Shown piece by piece: positions 1 to 7,381 of a DNA stretch of 64,000 bases (its first letter is position 1; each line of letters starts with the position of its first letter). The notes under the pieces are model-generated. The model ran no database searches. It had not been told where the DNA came from and saw nothing but the letters and a program-made list of their open reading frames with translations. Made by a program: the position numbers and the translations under genes. The stretch is from Mucilaginibacter sp. Bleaf8 (GTDB taxonomy: Bacteria; Bacteroidota; Bacteroidia; Sphingobacteriales; Sphingobacteriaceae), in NCBI RefSeq assembly GCF_018390515.1, contig NZ_JAHBBK010000001.1, positions 1,426,001 to 1,490,000 of the forward strand, in the 5' to 3' direction.

Positions 1-231
1 GCAATGCTGTCATACGCTCTTATTCAAACAAGTCGAAATTGACGTTTTTGTGTAAAAAAGAAGATTGCCACATCTTATGTCAAAGTAACGGAATTACCTA
101 GTAAGCATAAAATTTGCCCAATAACTTCAGATAATGCCCATACCAAAGCTGTTCAAATTTTAATTGTTTATAGGGTATTATCAAGTCTTGGTAACAACGG
201 ACTTTATCTATATTCGCAACAGATATATATA
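1..231. other. AT-rich intergenic leader, no gene seen
   Basis: No reading frame here looks coding. The stretch is A+T-rich. A weak promoter-like box TATATTCG (209-216, one mismatch to TAnnTTTG) lies 15 nt before the acyltransferase start. Confidence 0.5.
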
Positions 232-1356
232 ATGCCTTTACCTGCTCCAACCTCAGAAATTTCCGGTAGACATAAGCTTTTAGGACTCGACCATCTCCGG
301 GCTATGGCTATCACTTATGTAGTCCTGTTTCATTATCAGATGTTCGGACATCCTGATTGGATAAACAGAGTTGGTGAGTTCGGTTGGACAGGCGTTGATT
401 TATTTTTTGTTCTAAGTGGCTTTCTCATAGCCGGACAGCTATTTGACAATATTGTTAAAAAGAACACCTTGTCGATGCGGGTGTTCTTCATCAAGCGTTT
501 CTTTCGTATTACCCCTCCCTATCTTGTTATAGTCATGTTGTACTTTGCTTTCCCATCGTTGAGGGAACGGGAACAAATGGCTTCGTTATGGCGATACCTG
601 ACCTTTACGCTAAATCTCGATTTAGACCTCAGACACATTGGAACTTTTACACATGCCTGGTCACTCTGCATTGAAGAGCAGTTTTATCTCATTCTGCCTA
701 TACTTATTTTGCTGTTGAATAAATTAAACATTGGCAAAAAAGCAACCTATATTTTATTGAGTCTATTTTTAAGCGGCTTTTTGATTAGGTACCTCAACTG
801 GCATTATTTTATGGAACCCAACCTTCAATCAGACAGCTTCGATATTTTATTTTATAAAGTAATTTATTATCCTACTTATAACCGATTAGACGGCTTGCTG
901 ATAGGTGTAAGTATCGCAGGCTTGTATACCTTTTACCCATCTATAAAAGAAAGCATCAATAAGTTCAGTAACATCCTGATGCTAACAGGAGTTGTTGTAC
1001 TGATAGGCTCTTATTTCGTTTGCACACCACAGCAGTCCTTTAGTACCGCAATTGCGGGATACCCGCTGGTCGCAATTAGCTACGGACTTATTACTGCCGC
1101 TGTAGTTTGCCCCGATAATATCTTGTATAACGCGAAATCGTGGCTTACATCGCAGATGGCAACACTGTCTTATGGAATTTATCTTATTCACAAGTTGGCA
1201 TTTCACTTAACTCAAAACCTATTAGTGAGGACAGGCATTGATAAAAATGGTAATCTGATGTTATTAAGTTGCCTGTGCAGCACCATATGCTTTGCTTTAA
1301 TTCTAAGATATACTATTGAACGGCCATCTATCAGGTTAAGAAATAGATTTCTATGA
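232..1356 (+). CDS. acyltransferase 3 family membrane protein (OafA/YrhL-like)
   Basis: Multi-pass inner-membrane acyltransferase, a family that O-acylates sugars of lipopolysaccharide, peptidoglycan or exopolysaccharide. The 374 residues show the family landmarks: LDHLRAMAI near residue 19 with the conserved Arg23, His34 in VVLFHY, FFVLSGFLIAGQL around 57-70, FFIKRFFRITPP around 85-96, WSLCIEEQFYL around 143-153, and about ten hydrophobic segments. The length is normal for a version without a C-terminal SGNH domain. It stands alone, with no glycan genes beside it, so the acceptor is unknown. Its codons are visibly more A/T-rich than those of the next gene, which may indicate transfer. Confidence 0.88.
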   Translation: MPLPAPTSEISGRHKLLGLDHLRAMAITYVVLFHYQMFGHPDWINRVGEFGWTGVDLFFVLSGFLIAGQLFDNIVKKNTLSMRVFFIKRFFRITPPYLVIVMLYFAFPSLREREQMASLWRYLTFTLNLDLDLRHIGTFTHAWSLCIEEQFYLILPILILLLNKLNIGKKATYILLSLFLSGFLIRYLNWHYFMEPNLQSDSFDILFYKVIYYPTYNRLDGLLIGVSIAGLYTFYPSIKESINKFSNILMLTGVVVLIGSYFVCTPQQSFSTAIAGYPLVAISYGLITAAVVCPDNILYNAKSWLTSQMATLSYGIYLIHKLAFHLTQNLLVRTGIDKNGNLMLLSCLCSTICFALILRYTIERPSIRLRNRFL

Positions 1357-1547
1357 ATGCAAACATGCCGTTTTCTTAATTAACCGGAATTTAATTCTTT
1401 ATAAGGAAAGAGTAAGTAATATCTGCAAAAGTCTTGGAATACGATAGCAATTATAAAGATAAGGCTAATCTTGCCAGTATCTCAATTCTATAAATTCAGG
1501 TCAGACGAAATACAATCCGCATATTTGTGTATCAACTATCTATTACT

Positions 1548-2537
1548 ATGCGTATTTCATTTGAACAAATGCAGGCCGAGTTTAAGCGCGTATTGCTTAA
1601 AAATGGCTTTGCCGAAAATAAGGCGAACGAATGTGCCACGATATTTGCCGAAAACAGCCGCGACGGGGTTTACACACACGGCCTTAACCGCTTCCCGGTA
1701 TTTGTGCAGTACCTTAAAGATGGCCTCATTAACCCCGATGCAGCACCATCGCCCGATGATAGTATGGGCTTGCTGGAACGCTGGGATGGCAACCTGGGCC
1801 CCGGCATGCTGAACGCACGTTTTTGTATGGACCGCGCCATTAGCCTGGCACAGCAGCATGGCATGGGTTGCGTAGCCATACGCAACACCAACCACTGGAT
1901 GCGTGGCGGCACCTACGGCTGGCAGGCTGCCGAAGCCGGCTGCATAGGCATTTGCTTTACCAATACCATAGCCAACCTGCCGCCCTGGGGCGGTATCGAT
2001 CCGCGACTGGGCAATAACCCGCTCATTATTGCTGTGCCACGTGCAGGCGGGCACGTGGTACTGGACATGGCCGTTTCGCAATACTCATTCGGCAAACTGC
2101 AGCAGTACAAAGCCAGCGGCGATGAGCTGCCACTGCCCGGCGGCTACGATGCGGAGGGCAACCTCTCAACCAATGCGGCTCACATTATGGAATCGAAACG
2201 ACTGCTGCCAGTGGGTTTCTGGAAAGGCTCGGGCCTGTCACTGATGCTCGATTTGCTGGTTACGGTACTAAGCAACGGAAAATCAACTGCGGCAGTTACG
2301 CAGGCGGGTGCCGAATCGGGCATATCGCAGGTGTTTATCTGCATCAAACCACAAGATGACGGGCACACGGCCGGTTTAATTGAACAGATTGTGGCGTACA
2401 CCAAAACCAGCCGGTTGGTGGAGCCAGAGCAAGCCATCCGCTATCCGGGCGAAAGCACCCTCAAAACCCGGGAAAAGAATTTGAAAGAAGGCATACCGGT
2501 TGATGAGCAGATATGGCAAAAGGTATTGGCTTTGTAA
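1548..2537 (+). CDS. dlgD: 3-dehydro-L-gulonate 2-dehydrogenase (LDH2/malate dehydrogenase family)
   Basis: NAD(P)H-dependent reductase interconverting 2,3-diketo-L-gulonate and 3-dehydro-L-gulonate (EC 1.1.1.130). The sequence follows the E. coli YiaK/DlgD pattern throughout: GVYTHGLNRFP near residue 40, the catalytic-region NHWMRGGTYGWQAAE near 115, PPWGG and GNNPLI near 150-165, PVGFWKGSGLSLMLD near 225, and GISQVFI near 260. At 329 residues the length is typical. A start at 1527 is possible, but the ATG at 1548 begins exactly where the family begins. No kinase, epimerase or transporter of an ascorbate/gulonate pathway is adjacent. G+C-rich compared with the upstream gene. Confidence 0.9.
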   Translation: MRISFEQMQAEFKRVLLKNGFAENKANECATIFAENSRDGVYTHGLNRFPVFVQYLKDGLINPDAAPSPDDSMGLLERWDGNLGPGMLNARFCMDRAISLAQQHGMGCVAIRNTNHWMRGGTYGWQAAEAGCIGICFTNTIANLPPWGGIDPRLGNNPLIIAVPRAGGHVVLDMAVSQYSFGKLQQYKASGDELPLPGGYDAEGNLSTNAAHIMESKRLLPVGFWKGSGLSLMLDLLVTVLSNGKSTAAVTQAGAESGISQVFICIKPQDDGHTAGLIEQIVAYTKTSRLVEPEQAIRYPGESTLKTREKNLKEGIPVDEQIWQKVLAL

Positions 2538-2551
2538 AGCCGGTATTTTGT

Positions 2552-2559
2552 TAATTTTG
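2552..2559 (+). promoter_or_regulatory. -7 promoter box TAATTTTG for the TetR gene
   Basis: Exact match to TAnnTTTG, between the dlgD stop and the TetR start (16 nt to the ATG at 2576). It shows the regulator can be transcribed independently of dlgD. Confidence 0.6.
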
Positions 2560-2575
2560 CTTCATCTCATTTAAA

Positions 2576-3169
2576 ATGCATATGTCTAAAGGCGCCACTA
2601 CCCGGCTTAATATTCTGCAAAAAGCGTTTGAACTTATTTACCGCAAAGGGTACCAGGCCACCAGTATTGACGAAATTATTGCCACTACACAGGTAACCAA
2701 AGGCGCTTTTTTTTATCATTTTAAAAATAAAGACGACATGGGCCTGGCCATGATCAACGAGGTGATGTACCCTGGCATGTACCAGGCCATGATACAACCA
2801 CTTATAAATGCAGGCAACCCGGTAAGCGAACTGTATGAAATGATGAAGGCCTTACTGATCGGTAATCCTTTTTTCGTGGTAAGGTATGGCTGCCCTGCTA
2901 TTAACTTGATTGAGGAAATGTCGCCTTTGAGCGAAAGCTTTAACCAGGCCCTTGCCAAACTATCCACACAATGGCAAAAAGCAATTGAAACCTGTTTGGA
3001 TAATGGGAAAAAAGCGGGTAAAATCAAGGCCATTACTAACGCAGAGCAGGTTTCGTATTTCATCATGTCGGGCTATGGGGGCATACGCAACCTGGGCAAA
3101 ATTTATGGAGCGGCCTGCTACACGGCTTACCTGCAGGAGTTCAGGAACTATTTAAACGGCTTGCAATAA
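2576..3169 (+). CDS. TetR/AcrR family transcriptional regulator
   Basis: One-component DNA-binding repressor. The N-terminal helix-turn-helix is clear: a first helix ending KGYQATSIDEI (residues 23-33), then TQVTKGAFFYHFKNKDDM (38-55), the signature TetR recognition region. The C-terminal ligand/dimer domain (about 60-197) has no recognised pocket motif. A second ATG two codons in (2582) is an equally good start. It follows dlgD by 38 nt but has its own promoter box, so its target may be dlgD, itself or something distant. Confidence 0.88.
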   Translation: MHMSKGATTRLNILQKAFELIYRKGYQATSIDEIIATTQVTKGAFFYHFKNKDDMGLAMINEVMYPGMYQAMIQPLINAGNPVSELYEMMKALLIGNPFFVVRYGCPAINLIEEMSPLSESFNQALAKLSTQWQKAIETCLDNGKKAGKIKAITNAEQVSYFIMSGYGGIRNLGKIYGAACYTAYLQEFRNYLNGLQ

Positions 3170-3193
3170 CTTGCTCCTTCCTATTGCCCATAC

Positions 3194-3757
3194 ATGGAAA
3201 ACAAACTGAGGGAACATATAGAGAAAACAGTATTGCTAACCGATGATGAATTTGCTTTTATAGCATCGCATTTTACAGCTAAAAGCTACAAAAAGCGGGA
3301 GTTTATTTTCAGGGAGGGCGACAGTGTAAAGTATGCTTACTGGGTGGTTTCGGGGCTTTTGATGCTGGCTTACAACCACGAATCGGCAAAGCAGCATATT
3401 GTTTCTTTTGCGATGGAAGACTGGTGGGAAAGTGACTTTTTGGCCTATCATACCCAAAGCAAAGCCACCATGGCCTTACAGTGCCTGGAAGATACCCATG
3501 TACTTTGCCTTGCGCTGGAAGATTACCATAAGCTGTGCGCCGGCCTGCATAAAATGGAGCACTTCTTTCTTACAAAAGCAAATGCAGGGCACATTGCATC
3601 CCAACAACGCATACTGTCTTTCCTCACCTCCAATGCCCGTGAACGTTACGAGCAATTACTTAAACGTTATCCTGCGCTTTTGCAGCGAGTGCCCAAAACC
3701 TTACTGGCATCGTACTTAGGTGTATCGCGCGAAACTTTAAGCAGGCTCACTTATTAG
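3194..3757 (+). CDS. Crp/Fnr family transcriptional regulator
   Basis: Cyclic-nucleotide-binding-fold regulator of 187 residues. The N-terminal beta-roll (about 20-115) shows the family pattern YKKREFIFREGDSVKYAYWV. The C-terminal winged helix ends ASYLGVSRETLSRL (172-185). The recognition helix carries R-E-T-x-x-R, the arrangement that in E. coli CRP reads TGTGA. The canonical cAMP-contact pattern (RxSA) is absent, so the ligand is uncertain. The protein ends right after the recognition helix, as in short Bacteroidota members. A TGTGA-N6-TCAC site lies 27 bp past its stop, before ridA. Confidence 0.88.
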   Translation: MENKLREHIEKTVLLTDDEFAFIASHFTAKSYKKREFIFREGDSVKYAYWVVSGLLMLAYNHESAKQHIVSFAMEDWWESDFLAYHTQSKATMALQCLEDTHVLCLALEDYHKLCAGLHKMEHFFLTKANAGHIASQQRILSFLTSNARERYEQLLKRYPALLQRVPKTLLASYLGVSRETLSRLTY

Positions 3758-3783
3758 TTACCTATGCATGCGCTTTTTAAAAT

Positions 3784-3799
3784 TGTGATGTTTGTCACG
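3784..3799. promoter_or_regulatory. predicted Crp/Fnr-type operator (TGTGA-N6-TCACG)
   Basis: TGTGA (3784-3788), six bases, then TCACG (3795-3799): nine of ten half-site bases of the classical CRP palindrome. It lies in the 130-bp gap between the Crp/Fnr gene and ridA, and the neighbouring regulator carries an RETxxR recognition helix suited to TGTGA. Confidence 0.5.
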
Positions 3800-3886
3800 C
3801 AATCACGTTTCGTATTATCCTCATGTTTGCTTCATCATTTTTTATTAATCATGATGCCGGTATGGCATCAACCAAAAGCAAACAAG

Positions 3887-4276
3887 ATGGAAAAACGAAT
3901 AATTAATCCCTGGCAATGGCAGGATGAACGCAGCTATGTACAGGCAGTTGAAGTGAAACAGGTAGAAAGCACACTTTATTGCTCGGGCCAGGCGGCTGTA
4001 CATGCGGACGGCACATCAAGCACCGCTGATATGGAAACACAGTTGTTACTGGCCATACAAAACCTGGAAAAAGTAATCAATGAGGCTGGGTACGAGTGCA
4101 AGAATATTGTGCGGTTGAACATCCTTACCACTTCCACAGCCGAACTCTGGCCGCAATTCCCATTGCTTCAGGCCTGGATAGCTAAGCATGGCATTAAACA
4201 AGCCACTACATTGTGTGAGGTAAAAAGCCTTTTTGAAACTTTAGCGGTTGAACTTGAAGCTACCGTTGTAAAGTAA
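3887..4276 (+). CDS. RidA family protein (reactive enamine/imine deaminase-like)
   Basis: Small cytosolic protein of the YjgF/YER057c/UK114 fold. RidA members hydrolyse reactive 2-aminoacrylate-type enamines made by PLP enzymes. Evidence: LYCSGQAAVHADGTSSTADM near residues 26-45, the subunit-helix pattern QLLLAIQNLEKVINEAGYECKN cut into QLLLAIQNLEKV and NEAGYECKNIVRL, and the C-terminal TTLCEVKSLFETLAVELEA. The active-site Arg found in RidA itself (in the CRADL-type motif) is not present; the position reads EVKSLF, so this is a RidA-like subfamily of uncertain activity. An upstream in-frame ATG at 3764 would put the operator inside the gene; the start at 3887 fits the family N-terminus. Confidence 0.85.
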   Translation: MEKRIINPWQWQDERSYVQAVEVKQVESTLYCSGQAAVHADGTSSTADMETQLLLAIQNLEKVINEAGYECKNIVRLNILTTSTAELWPQFPLLQAWIAKHGIKQATTLCEVKSLFETLAVELEATVVK

Positions 4277-4280
4277 AATC

Positions 4281-4339
4281 TTAAACACATCAAAAAGAAA
4301 GGCCTGAATTTGATTGGGCCTTTCTTTTTGATGTGTTAA
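4281..4339 (+). terminator. strong intrinsic terminator after ridA
   Basis: Near-perfect hairpin: left arm 4281-4304 and right arm 4317-4339 pair over about 20 bp (core AAAGAAAGGCC / GGCCTTTCTTT) with a 12-nt loop. The palindrome is A/T-symmetrical and could work on both strands. Confidence 0.8.
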
Positions 4340-4399
4340 CAGCCAGCTTAAGAAGCACATAGGAGCTATAACTTTTGCAGAAGAAGAATTTTTCCAATT

Positions 4400-4425
4400 A
4401 AAAACATACCATATAGTATGTTTTT
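4400..4425. promoter_or_regulatory. palindromic operator upstream of the DUF6010 gene
   Basis: Perfect 10-bp inverted repeat AAAAACATAC (4400-4409) / GTATGTTTTT (4416-4425) with a 6-bp centre. It immediately precedes the promoter box at 4427, the usual place for a repressor or activator site. Confidence 0.5.
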
Positions 4426-4426
4426 G

Positions 4427-4434
4427 TATTTTTG
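4427..4434 (+). promoter_or_regulatory. -7 promoter box TATTTTTG
   Basis: Exact TAnnTTTG match 20 nt before the ATG at 4455, flanked upstream by the palindrome at 4400-4425. Confidence 0.6.
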
Positions 4435-4454
4435 TTTTATTAAACACAATACCA

Positions 4455-4877
4455 ATGTCAGCAATAGCAGAATTTACATTAACTAACACCGTGGCCGCAA
4501 TTGGAATTGCCGGGCTGTTTATTACGTTGTCTTCATTAATCAGAGAACCGGAAAGGCAAAAGTTTAATGCCATACTGGTGGGCGGTGCAGGTGCAGCTTA
4601 TTTAAGCGGCGGTTTAGGCTTATGGGAATTTGCTTTTTGCACCCTGATGACCTACATTGCTTACAAAGGGTTAAAGCATTATTATTACATAGGCATAGCG
4701 TGGCTGTTGCATACCTGCTGGGATATTGTGCACCACTTATATGCCCAGCCTATAGTGCCTTTTGTGCCATCGTCATCAGCCGGATGTGCCGTTTGCGATA
4801 GCGTACTGGCCCTTTGGTTTTTCATGAAGGCACCTTCGGTATTTAATAATCTCAATCATCCGGTTATCACAGAATAA
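4455..4877 (+). CDS. DUF6010 family membrane protein
   Basis: Integral membrane protein of 140 residues with about four hydrophobic segments. The pattern IGIAWLLHTCWDIVHHLY (residues 77-94) followed by PIVPFVPSSSAGCAVCDSVL is the hallmark I associate with DUF6010; function unknown. It contains several in-membrane His residues (HHLY, LLHT) and a CxxC. It is separated from the next gene by a single base and is likely co-transcribed with it under the palindromic operator. Confidence 0.7.
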   Translation: MSAIAEFTLTNTVAAIGIAGLFITLSSLIREPERQKFNAILVGGAGAAYLSGGLGLWEFAFCTLMTYIAYKGLKHYYYIGIAWLLHTCWDIVHHLYAQPIVPFVPSSSAGCAVCDSVLALWFFMKAPSVFNNLNHPVITE

Positions 4878-4878
4878 A

Positions 4879-5346
4879 ATGTATTTTAACCTATTAGTAC
4901 TCCATACGCTAACCCGGTGGCTGGTGCTTATCAGCCTGGCTTACGCTATTTATCGCGGCTATGCAGGCTGGCTCGACAACAAAACATTTACCCGGTTCGA
5001 TAACACCGTAAGGCATGTTACTGCCACCATAGCACACGTGCAGCTTATATGGGGTGCATGGCTGTACATCATCAGTCCAATTACGAATTACTTTTTAGGG
5101 AATTTTAAAACTGCTGTGCACGAGCGTCAAGTACGCTTTTTTGGAATGGAGCATGTTACGGTGATGCTGATCGCCATCGTTTTGATCACCGTGGGGTCGG
5201 CAAAGGCAAAAAGGCAGGCTACCGACAAGCTCAAATTTAAAACCATGGCTGTATGGTATACTATAGCCATGGTTTTAATATTATCGTCTGTGCCGTGGCA
5301 ATTCTCGCCATTAATCAGTCGGCCGTATTTGAGGTGGTTTAATTAA
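4879..5346 (+). CDS. conserved membrane protein (cytochrome b-like, unknown function)
   Basis: Protein of 155 residues with about four or five transmembrane helices beginning MYFNLLVLHTLTRWLVLI. Histidines lie inside or next to hydrophobic helices (H9, H46, H53 and HERQVRFFGMEH near 85-96), a pattern seen in small Bacteroidota proteins sometimes labelled cytochrome B, but there is no proof of heme binding. It follows the DUF6010 gene after one base, so the two probably act together. It converges with the rluA-type gene with only 3 bp between the stops. Confidence 0.55.
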   Translation: MYFNLLVLHTLTRWLVLISLAYAIYRGYAGWLDNKTFTRFDNTVRHVTATIAHVQLIWGAWLYIISPITNYFLGNFKTAVHERQVRFFGMEHVTVMLIAIVLITVGSAKAKRQATDKLKFKTMAVWYTIAMVLILSSVPWQFSPLISRPYLRWFN

Positions 5347-5349
5347 GCG

Positions 5350-6099
5350 CTACTGTTCTTCCGTGCCTTTCAGGTGTATTTTGTGGTCTTGCTCCTGAAC
5401 CAGGTAAGCAAACTTTTCCCAGAAACCATCTTTAGGAAGCGGCGCTTTAATATCAACCGGCTCTTTTTTTACCGGGTGCATAAACTGCAGGCGGCGGGCA
5501 TGCAGGCAAATGCTTTTTTTAAGACTGCCACGCGGGTAGCCATATTTATTATCGCCCACAATCGGGCAGTTTAAAGTAGACAATTGCACCCTGATTTGGT
5601 GCGGACGGCCGGTAATAGGATTTACCTGTATTAAATAGTAACCGTTCAGCTCACCTACCAAACGGTAATGCAATTCAGAACGCAGGCTACCCTGCACTTC
5701 GTGCCCGTGTGCTTTGGTTACATTTTTTTGCGGATTTTTAACCAGCCAGTGTACCAGGTTTCCGTAAGGCGGCTCGGGCCGGTTACGCACCACCGCATAA
5801 TAAGTTTTATGCATTTGGCGGGTTTTAAAAAGCTCGTTCAGCCTTTCAAGCGCCTTACTGGTTTTGGCAAATAGTATTACGCCGCTCACGGGCCTGTCCA
5901 GCCGATGTACAACGCCTAAAAAAGCACCGTTGGGTTTATTATATTTTTTGGCCAGGTACTTTTTTACTTTTTCATCCAGCGGCTCATCGCCGGTATCGTC
6001 AACCTGCACAATATCGCCAGCCCGCTTATTTACGGCAATCACATGATTGTCTTCATACAGCACATCGTCATCAGTAATTTCCATGTATGGGTTTTGCAT
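5350..6099 (-). CDS. RluA family RNA pseudouridine synthase
   Basis: Converts specific uridines in rRNA or tRNA to pseudouridine. The catalytic motif HRLDRPVSGVILFAKT is at residues 65-80, with the catalytic aspartate at D68; downstream are the family patterns KTYYAVV, PITGRPHQIRVQL and ICLHARRLQF. At 249 residues it lacks an N-terminal S4 domain, as in the RluA/TruC-like branch. The target site cannot be assigned. A second ATG lies five codons in (6084). It lies downstream of panB on the same strand but beyond that gene's terminator, so it probably has its own promoter. Confidence 0.9.
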   Translation of the reverse strand: MQNPYMEITDDDVLYEDNHVIAVNKRAGDIVQVDDTGDEPLDEKVKKYLAKKYNKPNGAFLGVVHRLDRPVSGVILFAKTSKALERLNELFKTRQMHKTYYAVVRNRPEPPYGNLVHWLVKNPQKNVTKAHGHEVQGSLRSELHYRLVGELNGYYLIQVNPITGRPHQIRVQLSTLNCPIVGDNKYGYPRGSLKKSICLHARRLQFMHPVKKEPVDIKAPLPKDGFWEKFAYLVQEQDHKIHLKGTEEQ

Positions 6100-6236
6100 G
6101 TTTTGGATTCAGGTAAAATGATAAACCATCCGGAAGGCTAAAAGCAACCCTGCCCGGATGTATTTTAAAATACGGATTAGCAGGCAGAATGTTTATAGCA
6201 CGCCGCCCAACAAAACGTTATATTCCTGATGAATTT

Positions 6237-6265
6237 AAAAAAGCCCTCTCCGCAAGGACAGGGCT
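6237..6265 (-). terminator. intrinsic terminator of panB
   Basis: Read on the minus strand, AGCCCTGTCC pairs with GGAGAGGGCT around a TTGC loop (6242-6265, one mismatch), followed by a run of six T (6242-6237). It lies 13 bp past the panB stop. Confidence 0.7.
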
Positions 6266-6277
6266 AAGAAAAGTCTA

Positions 6278-7093
6278 TTAATATTGTTCTTTATCGCTTG
6301 GAAACTCCTGTGCTTTCACATCACTTACATAGTGCTGTACGGCCTCGTTCATTACATCGTATAAACTGGCATACTGGCGTAAAAACCTCGGCCTAAAGCC
6401 TTTGTTGATGCCCAGCATATCGTGTATTACCAGCACCTGCCCATCGCAACCGTTGCCGGCACCTATACCTATAATAGGTATTTGCACAGTGCTGCTTACC
6501 TCCCGGGCCAATGCAGCCGGTATTTTTTCGAGCACTACCGAAAAACAACCCAGTTCCTGCAGTTTAAGTACGTCCTCTTTTAGCTTTTGCGCCTCAGCCT
6601 CTTCTTTGGCGCGTACAGAGTAGGTACCGAATTTATAGATTGACTGCGGCGTTAACCCCAGGTGCCCCATTACCGGTATACCGGCAGTTAATATACGGCT
6701 CACCGATTCGGCAATTTCCACCCCGCCTTCTATTTTAACGGCATGCGCGCCCGATTCTTTCATGATACGAATAGCCGAGTTCAGCGCCTCTTTCGAGTTG
6801 CCCTGGTAAGAGCCAAAAGGCAGATCGACCACCACCAGCGCACGCTTTGCGGCACGTACTACCGATGAGGCATGGTATATCATCTGATCCAGCGTAATAG
6901 GCAAGGTAGTTTCATGGCCGGCCATTACGTTAGAGGCCGAATCGCCCACCAAAATCACATCAATACCGGCATCATCCACAATAGCTGCCATCGAATAATC
7001 ATAGGCGGTTAGCATGGCTATCTTCTCGCCCCGAACCTTCATGGCCTGCAGACTGTGTGTAGTAACGCGTTTTATTTCTTTATTTACAGACAT
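6278..7093 (-). CDS. panB: 3-methyl-2-oxobutanoate hydroxymethyltransferase
   Basis: First committed step of pantothenate/CoA synthesis: transfers a hydroxymethyl group from methylenetetrahydrofolate to 2-oxoisovalerate. It is a (beta/alpha)8 barrel of 271 residues, full length. Metal and substrate residues are visible: D51 in VGDSASNV, D90 in [10 protein letters not shown]120 and E122 in KIEGG, and the C-terminal [22 protein letters not shown] signature (split here as [15 protein letters not shown] and IHDMLG). No panC, panD or panE is adjacent. Transcribed divergently from carA, with an exact promoter box at 7204-7211. Confidence 0.96.
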   Translation of the reverse strand: MSVNKEIKRVTTHSLQAMKVRGEKIAMLTAYDYSMAAIVDDAGIDVILVGDSASNVMAGHETTLPITLDQMIYHASSVVRAAKRALVVVDLPFGSYQGNSKEALNSAIRIMKESGAHAVKIEGGVEIAESVSRILTAGIPVMGHLGLTPQSIYKFGTYSVRAKEEAEAQKLKEDVLKLQELGCFSVVLEKIPAALAREVSSTVQIPIIGIGAGNGCDGQVLVIHDMLGINKGFRPRFLRQYASLYDVMNEAVQHYVSDVKAQEFPSDKEQY

Positions 7094-7203
7094 TTATTTT
7101 AGAATAAAGCGTATAGATTCACGAATCAAGATAATTCAATCAAACAATGGTCACAAAGACAACAGGTGTCTTTATTCTATATTCTTGACTCACAAGTTCG
7201 CTG

Positions 7204-7211
7204 CAAAGGTA
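7204..7211 (-). promoter_or_regulatory. -7 promoter box TACCTTTG for panB
   Basis: CAAAGGTA on the plus strand is an exact TAnnTTTG on the minus strand, giving a leader of about 105 nt. It faces away from the carA box at 7269, so the two promoters are 57 bp apart. Confidence 0.55.
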
Positions 7212-7268
7212 GAAACTCATTTGTATAAATTATTGCATTTTTACATTCGCTTAACTTAAAAAAAACGT

Positions 7269-7276
7269 ACCTTTGT
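7269..7276 (+). promoter_or_regulatory. -7 promoter box TACCTTTG for carA
   Basis: Exact TAnnTTTG match, about 105 nt before the carA ATG. The long leader is unexplained; no riboswitch structure was recognised in it. Confidence 0.55.
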
Positions 7277-7381
7277 GACCGTGAAAAAGAAGCACCTTTA
7301 CTTCTTGACATCCACTACTTTCACGGAGCGGCCCAACCCAACCGGCTCATTGTTAATCCATTTTAATTTTTTTTGCAAAGA

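Noticed and set aside
1557..2081. 174-codon minus-strand reading frame opposite dlgD
   Set aside because: Codon pattern and protein make no sense, and the plus frame is a full-length known family.
4281..4339. inverted repeat as an IS end or attachment site
   Set aside because: Hairpin followed by T-rich sequence right after a stop codon is fully explained as a terminator.
7277..7381. riboswitch or pyrimidine-leader in the carA 5' region
   Set aside because: The leader is about 105 nt, but I could not draw a recognised aptamer or a terminator/antiterminator pair.
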